From contig JAEHOE010000235.1 of NCBI GenBank assembly GCA_016858145.1, positions 26,036-90,035 on the forward strand: a DNA stretch of 64,000 nt, given 5' to 3'. The position numbers and the translations under genes are program-made. The notes beneath the pieces were generated by a model that was given only the letters and a program-made list of their open reading frames with translations, was not told where the DNA came from and made no database searches. Within the stretch, counting starts at the first letter, position 1. Each line of letters begins with the position of its first letter. The DNA comes from Edaphochlamys debaryana (lineage: Eukaryota; Chlorophyta; Chlorophyceae; Chlamydomonadales). Of this stretch, positions 55,576-64,000 are shown piece by piece.

Positions 55576-56515
55576 TCGGGTGGGTGGGATCCAGCCTGTT
55601 GTGGGATTCGGTGCACCCCGAGGTCACGAATCCCACGTCGCAATGCATAGCGCCGCCGGTGCAGGCCTGACCGGAAGCGGCCCTGCAGGTCTCAGCGTCT
55701 CAACGGTCAGGCCTGCGCCGGCGGAGCTAGGCATCGCGACGTGGGATTCGTGACCTCGGGGTGCACCGAATCCCACAACAGGCTCAATCCTACCCACCCG
55801 AGTGCCCCTGCCGCCTGCCCGCCGGCCTAGCAATAGCTTATGGTCCCTAGATGTGACCTGCGGGGGCGCTTCCGGTCAGGCCTGCGCCGGCGGAGCTAGG
55901 CATCACGACGTGGGATTCATGACCTCGGGGTGCACCGAATCCCACAACAGGCTCAATCCCACCCACCCGAATGCCCCCGCCGCCTGCCCGCCGACCTAGC
56001 GATAGCTTATGGTCCCTAGATGTGACCTGCGGGGGCGCTTCCGGTCAGGCCTGCGCCGGCGGAGCTAGGCATCGCGACGTGGGATTCGTGACCTCGGGGT
56101 GCACCGAATCCCACAACAGGCTCAATCCCACCCACCCGAGTGCCCCCGCCGCCTGCCCGCCGGCCTAGCGATAGCTTATGGTCCCTAGATGTGACCTGCG
56201 GGGGCGCTTCCGGTCAGGCCTGCGCCGGCGGAGCTAGGCATCGCGACGTGGGATTCGTGACCTCGGGGTGCACCGAATCCCACAACAGGCTCAATCCCAC
56301 CCACCCGAGTGCCCCCGCCGCCTGCCCGCCGGCCTAGCGATAGCTTATGGTCCCTAGATGTGACCTGCGGGGGCGCTTCCGGCCAGGCCTGCGCCGGCGG
56401 AGCTAGGCATCGCGACGTGGGATTCGTGACCTCGGGGTGCACCGAATCCCACAACAGGCTAAAACCCACCCACCCGAATGCCCCCACCGCCTGCCCGCCG
56501 GCCCAGCGATAGCTT
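55526..56515. repeat. 169-bp satellite, about five direct units plus one inverted unit
   Basis: Direct units start at 55711, 55880, 56049, 56218 and 56387 (GCCTGCGCCGG), exactly 169 bases apart, the last partial and passing into the right terminal repeat. One unit lies inverted at 55526-55690. Each unit contains short inverted segments (GTGGGATTCG and CGAATCCCAC). The short ORFs it produces are by-products: 169 is not a multiple of three. Confidence 0.92.
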
Positions 56516-56800
56516 ATGGTTACATATATACGTGCACTTAAGCTCCTAGCTTGCACCACGCCCAGGTTGGCGGTATGGACTTGGGTTTGGCTGCGAGTGG
56601 GCTGTTCATGTCGCGGGCGACATGTCCGCTCATGGTCAACCGTTCGTCGCGGCTTCAGCTCCAGCGATCGCGCATAGGTTAGTGCTTATATAATCATGCA
56701 TTAAACAAGCGTTTTGAGGAGGTAATTGCCAGGCATGCCTGGTACCACTGTATGGGCCACTCGCCCAGGCATGCCTGGGACCGGTCACATGGTCGTACCC
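56450..56800 (-). repeat. Right terminal inverted repeat
   Basis: Mirror of the left repeat, with the same paired palindromes at 56729-56742 and 56764-56779. Its inner end merges with the last partial unit of the 169-bp satellite. Confidence 0.88.
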
Positions 56801-59800
56801 CTTACTGCTACCTCGGCAAGAACTGTGTTCGCTGCTCCAGCGCACTGCATTGCTGTGATGGTAAGCTGTTACTGGCGATGCTCCCTCAGTTGTCGAAAAA
56901 GGTGCTCTGGTTGCGCAACCAGGTTGCGCAACCTCGGGTTGCGGTCCCTCCCGTTGCCAATGGCCTTTCGGGTTCCTCCCGGGCTGACCATTCTCGCGAC
57001 TGGGAGCAACCCCGACTTCCTAACACTCACCAGCACAGCCAGAGGCTGCTGAATTGTGAGGACCCTACTGGAGCAGGCCAAACCAGGCAATGCAGCCAGG
57101 CCGTAAGCGCGCTCCCCTCGTGCTCGTCCAAAAGCTTCTGTTTCTCCCGTGTTCCACTGGGAGCCTGCCTGTCGTTCTCTCAATCGGCCTGGTCTGTAGG
57201 CTTTCCGCAACCCGGTTGCTCTTAGGCGTGTGCGCATGCCTTGGCATGACAATCAGCAAGGTCTCCAATCGTAGAATCCTCGCTTCATCAGAGGAGGGGT
57301 TTGCACGCTCATGCCCCCACGCACGTTGTGATGAGAGTCACCCCAGGTCCAGTGGGTCTGCCTTGGATACCGGTACTGGCGTCCCAGTGCTTGCGGCTGC
57401 TGCTAATGCGATGCAGCCAGCACGCGACCAACAGAATGCGCTTACACGCGCACGGCCTCGCTAGCCTCGCCTGCAAACATGCGTCTCGCCAAGCCCGACA
57501 GAGCTCGCTTACTGCACTAGTGCGCACTGCACTAAGAAAGATTGGTCCGGCTCCCTCTATCGCTGGTCGCGGTGCACGATGCCCCGACCACGGGGTCCCG
57601 CTGGACCCGCCCTCCCACCGCACTCTGACCAGCCGTCGTGTCAGATAGGTACATAACCTCTCCTCCACGGCACCGCTCCCTGAACGGTATCCTTCCCATG
57701 GACATGGGGAGCGGCCCGCTATGCTATGCTATGTCAAGCTAGCTGTGCTATATCCTCGCAGCGCGTTGACGTTCAGTGCACGGCACCTGCACGCTGGACG
57801 CTAGGTGAACGACTCCCCCTCGGCCAGAGACGTATCCGCACAGAGGCCCTTCCCTTCCACGCTCCCAGACAGGTCTGCGTGATTCGCGGTGCACGCGTTA
57901 CGTGCGCCCCACAACCATGCGCTGCGCTTCGTCGATGTCTTCTACCCCCCCATACCTGTTAGCCATGGCGGTCAGCCCCAGTGTGTCCCCACATGGATGG
58001 CGCTTTGTGCGCGGGGGCACGGCGCAGTCCAACGCTGGTGAGCGCTTTGCATGAGCTGAGGAGAGGGGAAGGGCAAGCATCCGTCGGATGACCGCGTTGA
58101 AGGCTTCAGCACGCAGCACCAGGCAGCACGAGGCACGAGGCACGTGGACAGCAGCGGACGGGGCCCCGAGTCAGCCGGCCTGCTGCCTGCTAAGAAGGCC
58201 GCGGCCGAACCCTAGTCGTGTGCCCCTACCTCAAGCCATTACCAAACCCCTCCTGCCCCCCAGTTGCGTTGGCGAGGCCGTAAGCCCATAGCTTGGCCCC
58301 CTTTCCTCCCCCGCGCCCAGTGTCCGGCCCCACAGGGATGGGCTAACTCTGCGGTTACGCTGCGGTCGAACCCTAGTCATGTGCACCTTAAGCCATTACC
58401 GACCCCCTCCTGCCCCCCATGAGCAATGGCTTGGCCCCTACCGGGCCCCGTCCGGCCCCTCTCTCACGCTGACCTGCAGATGGCGCCATCGCGTTGCGCA
58501 TCGTGTTGCGCGCCCGAGTGTCTTCCTCACGTCGCATCGGTCCTTTGCTGGCGTGAATTGACTGCCAACAACGCGACATGGCGCTGCCGTCCAGTAGACT
58601 GGCAAAATGCGCGAAGCTGCAGCGCTCGCGTGTCGTGCCCTGCCAACGTCTCGATCTACTAGCTTTGCGGAAGTCCGAAAGGCAAGACATTGCTTGTGGA
58701 GCTTGTGGGGAGGCCTCGTCGAGGTTTGACTTCAAGTCTGTTGCTGTAGTCAACGCGAGACGAAGCAAGAAGCTATGGATTGTGAAGCTCTTTTACGAAG
58801 GTATGTCCCGCTGAAGGCTCGACAGCGGCACGCTTGGCCGCGTGACCCCGCGTGGCACGTACCCGACGATCATCTTCCAGAGTGCGCACGCCCCCACTTA
58901 CCGATAGAATGGCAAATCCAGCCCTGCACAGCCGCCACCCCGTTCCCTCCTCTGCCACTTACCCCATCGCAGTCGCCCCCTTCGCCCACCCCTCCAGCCA
59001 TCTGTTCCCCCTGGCCTCCCCTCCTCCTTCACCCTGCGGGAGTATAAGCAGCCCCCACACGCAGTCCCTTCTCCCATGCTACATGCCTGCAAAACTCGCA
59101 CAGTCGCCCTGCCCCGGGCGAGCCTCCTTGAAAGCGGCCCAGCCGATAATTGCTTCATAGAGATCACTTCGTGATCCACCAACTTTCCGGTCTTCCGGTC
59201 CGTGGGGGCGCCCCGCTTGTCGGTCTGAGGCGCCGTCGAGCTGTCGCGAGATGCACAAAGGGGCATCGCAAGTGATACCGGTAAGTGGTGCTGAAGCTTT
59301 TAAGCCCAGTCGTCCAACGATCGAGTAGGGCCGGACGGTCTGTCGGTCGTGTCGCATCCCCGTCCGCGTCGCATCCTCCCTCGCTCCCCCCCAGAAGCCC
59401 TCCCAACTCCTCGCGCACTCCCGCACCGTGCACACACAATAACGGTGTCGCATCGTTCACAAGCGCCAAGCGCCTGCCAAGGCTGGGCACCTTGCTCTGG
59501 TCTCGGTTTTGTCGGCGGTCGTACCTCCTCAACGCCGCTCCGGCGCGGCACCGCAATCCGGGACCGACGCGTCACAAGCTGCATCACACTTCGTGGTCAT
59601 TGCGCCGCGCCTTGCTTTGTTTGCCTTCACCTTGCCCCTGCATATCCTCCCCTCCCTGCCCTTCCCCGCCCGCCCGCCATCCCCACCACCACGCCACGCA
59701 GGCATGCACCCCACGCCGCCGCAGCCCCGACCACCCCATCCCTCGACGCCAGCGCCTTCACCACCCCTGGCCTCAACCGCCGCCGCCGCCCCCGCACCGC

Positions 59801-59934
59801 CGCCACCGTATCATCCTCACGCCCTGCCGGCTCCCGCTCCCCAGGCAAGAGTAATATGGAATTATGGATGGTGTCATGACACGGCCGGCGAGAAGACCTA
59901 GAGGTAGCGCTTCGCTTCGTTGATATTTTCTAAC
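56801..59934. other. Gene-poor stretch with scattered repeats
   Basis: No gene could be supported. Two adjacent palindromes GGTTGCGCAACC lie at 56909-56920 and 56922-56933. A degenerate direct repeat of about 63 bases occurs at 58200-58262 and 58362-58425. A minus-strand frame at 58143-57898 contains GDTLGLTAMANRYGGVEDI, faintly like a LysM repeat. Another at 59266-59140 (TDRKTGKLVDHEVISMKQL) looks coding-like but has no context. Confidence 0.4.
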
Positions 59935-61002
59935 CTAGAGGTAGGGCCGCCCGTGCTTTACTTTACCGCTCGACCGCTCCCAACAGCAGCAACCACGCAT
60001 CCAACACGCACCCGCCAGCCTACATACCCGGCACGCACCACCGACCACCCCCTCTCTACCTCCGCGGGCATGCAACCTCACGCTCACCAGCTGTGCTCCT
60101 TGGAAAGATACAGACCGATGCGCTAGGCTACTGTTATTGCGCCGCGGCCGCACCAGGAACTCAATGTCAGCCCCCTCGCACCAGCGGGGCGTCAGGCCAC
60201 TGTCACAACAACGTCGCCCCCATGCGGGTCCGGCACGCAGCACTAGTCTTCGTGCCTTGGGCTGGGGTGGGCTCAGGAAGCGTGGGGGCACGAGAGACAG
60301 GGTCGGGTGCGCGGTGGGGTCGATCTCTAGCAGGGGTTGGCTGGGCACGGGCTCCTTGAGCCCAAGGCGCAGCCAGCGCTCTGCGGCCTCCCAGCGCTTT
60401 CGTCGCTGGGCTGGGCTCAGCGCTTTCTTGTACTCCACGTGAATGCATTTGCTGATGCATGGGTACTCGTCCAGCACCCGCCTCCACACCGTGCCTGGTG
60501 ACACGTGGTACAGGTCGCAGAACGTGACCCAGTTCTCATTGTGCCGCATAGATTTCTGTGAGTTTGGCCGCTGTCTGATGATCAGGGTGGCTGCGACCTT
60601 GATGGCGGTTTCGTCCAGCTTGGGTGGACGGCCGGTTGACTTAGCATCGTCAACTGAACCCCTGTTCTTGAATGCCCAGTACCAGTATCTGATGAAGCGC
60701 GTTGGCTGTGCGGGCGTGTAAACCTCAAGCCCCCGCGCTCGATCAGCTGCCTGGGCTTTGGCAAAGAGCCGTGCCGCCTCTGGTCCCCAACGGGCCTGAG
60801 AGCCTGTCAGGCGCCGCTGGACTGCCACAGCCGACATGGCGCTCTGCACGGCGTCCATCCGCGCCCTCCGCAAGGCTGGCAGGTCCCAGCGCTCCGTGCA
60901 GTTGCTGTCGGAATCGTCTGCATCAGTGTCACTGCCGTCGGACTCGTAATCCGAGCTGTCATGGTCTGACAGCTCGGTGCCACCGGCTGCGGGCTGCTCC
61001 AT
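59935..61002 (-). CDS. Tc1/mariner-type transposase, N-terminal fragment
   Basis: An open frame of 355 codons runs from ATG at 61002. It has an acidic N-terminus (SDHDSSDYESDGSDTDADDSD) and a helix-turn-helix region of Tc1/mariner/IS630 pattern (RYWYWAFKNRGS, STGRPPKLDE, VSPGTVWRRVL). W..AAERWL precedes the place where the DDE catalytic domain should begin. The match to the second copy (62884-64000) ends near 60250, after VPPRFLSPPQP. From there to the stop at 59935 the sequence is unrelated and no catalytic Asp/Glu motifs are seen, so it cannot be active. The start is the first ATG before the acidic tract. Confidence 0.65.
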   Translation of the reverse strand: MEQPAAGGTELSDHDSSDYESDGSDTDADDSDSNCTERWDLPALRRARMDAVQSAMSAVAVQRRLTGSQARWGPEAARLFAKAQAADRARGLEVYTPAQPTRFIRYWYWAFKNRGSVDDAKSTGRPPKLDETAIKVAATLIIRQRPNSQKSMRHNENWVTFCDLYHVSPGTVWRRVLDEYPCISKCIHVEYKKALSPAQRRKRWEAAERWLRLGLKEPVPSQPLLEIDPTAHPTLSLVPPRFLSPPQPKARRLVLRAGPAWGRRCCDSGLTPRWCEGADIEFLVRPRRNNSSLAHRSVSFQGAQLVSVRLHARGGREGVVGGACRVCRLAGACWMRGCCCWERSSGKVKHGRPYL

Positions 61003-62883
61003 GCAGGCCCAGGCACTGAGGGCACAAGGGACAGGGCCGGGATGAGCACCAGGCACGTCAGCTGAGCACTTGGAATTAAGCGGAGAGGAGGGGGAGTGGT
61101 GGGGAAAGCGGGGGAGGGCAGCGGGGGGTGGCAGTTGGGTGGGCGGGGGAGTCAGGGTTTGTGCCACGGGCAGCACCCATCTGCCCATGCACAGCGTGCC
61201 CTGGCGGTTGACAGTTGTGCCGTACTGTATAGACACTCCCACGATCTATTGATTACACCGCTAACCCCTTGCGAAACCTGGGAGGCGCAGCTTTGTCCGT
61301 ACATCACATCTCACTTCTCTCCCTGGCGAAATGTTTGGTCGTTTCGGCCCACGCCAAGCCCCGACCCGCACCCCTTTTCCGCACCCTTTGCACGTCTCTC
61401 CGCAATATTTGACCTTCTCTATCGAATGGTGCCCGGCCCAACTCCCAACGCGCTCTATGCTGAGAGAACGAGCCCCCCCCCGTACAACTTTGCTCGCACA
61501 CTCAGCGCGCCGGAGTTACGGCCACAGGCTCAATCAGCTTGATGCGCTGCGTTGCGCTGTGTTGCGGGCTTGAGCGCCTTGGGGTGGCCGATTCGGGGGT
61601 GCATTACCCGCGCTTGGGGCCGCCTCTCCCGCGATACATGCTACATGTGAAGGTCTCTAGCAGCTACAGCCGCGGTGGCTGCAGTGCGCGGCTGTGAGGC
61701 GCAGTCGTACGGGGCTTGAGCGGGCTGGTCTGTTGGGCAAGCTTGTCGCCGCGTGGCATAACTGAGCTCACTGCTACACACACATAGCTTGAGAGAACGA
61801 CCGTAGGGCACCCCAGCCCCGTGTAGTCCCTCAAGTCCTCTTGGCCATTTCGCTTTGGCGGGAATAGCCGGCTTCCTCCTGGCGCGCTGCTCCCCTACGG
61901 CACCTCGACGGTGCTACACGGCGGACACGAACCCGCTGCCCCCAGCAGCCCCCTCCAATCGGGTAAGCCAGGGCTACTGCCCCGTCATTGCAGGCCCCTA
62001 GGGACTCGTTCACACCGGACTGCGTGGGTGGTCGCTTGTGCGATGGCGCGGCATCAGCCTGGATGCGGACGGCGCGCTAAAGCCCAAACATTCCTCCCCG
62101 GAGTGAAGAGCCGGCCTTCGCCCCCGAGCCCGTGGCGTTTTGAGCCCGGCAGAGCGCGCGCTGCATACATACTTTTGCTAGCTTTAAGCTAGCCTGCTTG
62201 CGGTACACAATTGCCGCTGTGCCTGAAGCGGGCCCGACGCATTTCCACGAGACCATGTCCCTTTCTCGCCATTCGACAGGCACGCTTTACATACACACCT
62301 GAGCAGCAGCACCACCACGATACATGCAGGAGCCAGTGCTGCTTGGGAGCCGCTGCTGGCGCGGATGCCGCGATATAATTACTTCCGAGCGGAATGCTTT
62401 TCTGCAAGGTGCGTGCCCGCGCTATATGATAGCAGGGTTGAAGGTGTACTATTTGAGAGTCAGGCCCACTCGGCTGGCATCACTCGCTAACCCTAGCCCC
62501 CGGCATTGCACGCGCGACACCCGTCCGAAACCCCTCGCCGGGGTATCCAGCTACGTGCTCCCCGCGCCCCTCCCCTCCACGTAAGCGTACAGCATGATAG
62601 CTAAATAATCGCCTGTACCGACCGCGTCCGATAGGACGCACACTGCAAGGAGTAGATGCCCAGCGCATGCGTTCATGACACCAGCGACACACCCCTTGGC
62701 AAGCAAACGCCCCCGCCAACACATAACGAGCTGCGTTGGAGAGATCACTGACTAGCAAAAGAATTTACACTAACAACAGTATCTATGCATGCCCGGAGCC
62801 GTGGCTTGATCTCCTGGTAGGGCTGCAGCTTGCATGGCCCCTCCCCAGCCGCAGATTCCCTCCCCTCGCGTCCCACCCCGCCC
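61003..62883. other. Gene-poor stretch between the two transposase copies
   Basis: I see no supported gene. TTACA at 62765-62769 reads TGTAA on the minus strand and could be the poly(A) signal of the second transposase copy. AT-rich patches near 62180-62460 may mark old element ends. Confidence 0.4.
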
Positions 62884-64000
62884 TCAGCGCGTGCCCTTCT
62901 TGCCCCAAAACCCCTTCTTGCGCAGGATCTCGGGCAGCGTGACCTTGACAGCCGGCGCACGGCGCGCTCGCCCCAGCCCCCTGTCCAGCTGCTCCTTGAA
63001 GTAGTACTGGAGCCGCTCAATGAAGAAGGTGAGGGGCTGGTGGGGGTTTCGTTGATGTCCACCTGCAGCGCCCTCTCGAGGATGGCGTGGGACGGCTCGA
63101 TGACGTTGTGTAGGTCCGGGCCGTAGGGTGAAGGCCGCTGTGGTTGGCGTCGTGATGCCCAGGGCGCTCCCATCGCCAGGGTCGCCGCTGGCGGATCCAG
63201 CCCCAACACGGCCGTTGCAGCGCGGATTGTCCCATGACCAGATCCAGTCCCTCGGGGCCCAGATCCGAAGAGCTCGCGCAGCTTGGCCTGCGACGTCGCG
63301 CACAAAGTCCTGATGGTGGCGAGCTTGAGGAGGGATCCGCCAGTCCGGAAGCTGACGGCGGAGTAGTAGTAGATGCAGGGAGGCCTTGCTTAGCAGCCGC
63401 TTGTCCCCTCCACCGTGTGCGGGGCCCCAGCCATGGCCCCATGACATGTGCGACTCGGGTATGTTCCAAATCTTCTTGGCGTCGATGAAGATGAGGCGCT
63501 TGGCCCAGTCGGTGAGGAAAGTCGAGCGTGTCGGGGAAGGGCTGGGGTGGGCTCAGGAAGCGTGGGGGCACGAGAGGCAGGGTCGGGTGCGCGGTGGGGG
63601 TCGATCTCTAGCAGGGGTTGGCTGGGCACGGGCTCCTTGAGCCCAAGGCGCAGCCAGCGCTCTGCGGCCCTCCCAGCGCTTTCGTCGCTGGGCTGGGCTC
63701 AGCGCTTTCTTGTACTCCACGTGAATGCATTTGCTGATGCATGGGTACTCGTCCCAGCACCCGCCTCCACACCGTGCCTGGTGACACGTGGTACAGGTCG
63801 CAGAACGTGACCCAGTTCTCATTGTGCCGCATAGATTTCTGTGAGTTTGGCCGCTGTCTGATGATCAGGGTGGCTGCGACCTTGATGGCGGTTTCGTCCA
63901 GCTTGGGTGGACGGCCGGTTGACTTAGCATCGTCAACTGAACCCCTGTTCTTGAATGCCCCAGTACCAGTATCTGATGAAGCCGTTGGCTGTGCGGGCGG
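62884..64000 (-). pseudogene. Second Tc1/mariner-type transposase copy, frameshifted, running off the window
   Basis: Bases 63538-64000 repeat the N-terminal region of the copy at 59935-61002 (VSPGTVWRRVL, KKALSPAQRRKRWE) with several one-base insertions that break the frame. Unlike that copy, this one continues into a DDE catalytic domain spread over three frames: IDAKKIW (first Asp, 63481-63483), WDNPRCN (second Asp, 63229-63231) and NVIEPSHA (Glu, 63096-63098). The spacings are about 84 and 44 residues. A basic C-terminus (PEILRKKGFWGKKG) ends at TGA 62884-62886. The order and motifs fit Tc1/mariner/IS630. The extra bases are mostly in G or C runs, so sequencing errors could account for some breaks. 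Confidence 0.7.

Larger units (their letters stand above)
48000..56800 (-). mobile_element. 8.8-kb element with terminal inverted repeats carrying Gag-protease-integrase-PHD-methyltransferase-like ORFs
   Basis: The ends (48000-48350 and 56450-56800) are near-perfect inverted repeats of about 350 bp. Each contains two palindromes built on CCAGGCATGCCTGG. All coding sequence is on the minus strand: Gag, degenerate protease, integrase, PHD finger, then a methyltransferase-like domain (55575 down to 49874). No reverse transcriptase or RNase H was found and no LTRs flank the coding block. Inside each terminal repeat lie other repeats: a fold-back on the left, a 169-bp satellite on the right. The coding region carries a stop, a frameshift and a micro-inversion, so this copy is dead. 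It may be a Ginger-like cut-and-paste element or a Ty3/gypsy core captured between inverted repeats. A target-site duplication could not be fixed. Confidence 0.7.

Noticed and set aside
55802..56512. Series of similar 65-codon plus-strand ORFs
   Set aside because: They arise only because the 169-bp satellite unit repeats; the frame cannot run through since 169 is not a multiple of three.
55711..56515. CRISPR-like array of regular repeats
   Set aside because: Units are 169 bp without distinct spacers and belong to a eukaryotic transposon end; this is a satellite.
48000..56800. Simple Ty3/gypsy retrotransposon
   Set aside because: No LTRs flank the coding block and no reverse transcriptase lies between protease and integrase; the ends are inverted repeats.
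57898..58143. LysM-domain gene on the minus strand
   Set aside because: A single GDTL..A.RYG-like stretch without signal peptide, neighbouring repeats or splice support is too little.
1..64000. tRNA, rRNA or other structured RNA genes
   Set aside because: I found no tRNA-like arm pairs with conserved loops and no rRNA-like sequence on either strand, though a covariance search was not possible.

Overview
The window looks like nuclear DNA of a volvocine green alga, Chlamydomonas or a close relative. The DNA is very GC-rich, genes have many short GT-AG introns, TGTAA sits downstream of stop codons as the poly(A) signal, proteins are Ala/Pro-rich, and the mobile elements are of eukaryotic type. 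I read it by eye, so family names rest on motifs and exon phase, not on searches.

Layout. 138-2783 (+): the last nine exons of isovaleryl-CoA dehydrogenase; its 3' end converges on the next gene. 4056-28088 (-): a tandem cluster of one unrecognised gene family. Copies A (2,070 aa) and B (1,426 aa) share all six exons with every splice phase in register, including a GC-AG intron. Copy C is intact to a stop at 22195 and carries an Arg/Ser-rich tract. Between B and C lies a decayed C-terminal part of a further copy (19377-21860). 29696-40236 (-): 27 in-phase exons of a large, apparently extracellular repeat protein with a recent 1.2-kb internal tandem duplication. An ORF1-only LINE-like element sits in one of its introns.

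40730-47623: an LTR retrotransposon with almost identical LTRs that codes for Gag but has no room for pol. It lies between the 27-exon gene and a possible signal-peptide exon at 47624-47689. 48000-56800: an 8.8-kb element with about 350-bp terminal inverted repeats. Its minus strand encodes Gag (zinc knuckle), a degenerate protease, a Ty3/gypsy-type integrase, a PHD finger and a methyltransferase-like domain. Reverse transcriptase and LTRs are not visible. The element also holds a large fold-back, a second ORF1 fragment, a 169-bp satellite and a micro-inversion that breaks the integrase. 59935-61002 and 62884-64000 (-): two damaged Tc1/mariner-type transposases.

The left 40 kb is host genes, one of them a fast-changing tandem family. 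The right 24 kb is almost entirely mobile DNA, which has probably split or silenced the 5' end of the extracellular-protein gene.
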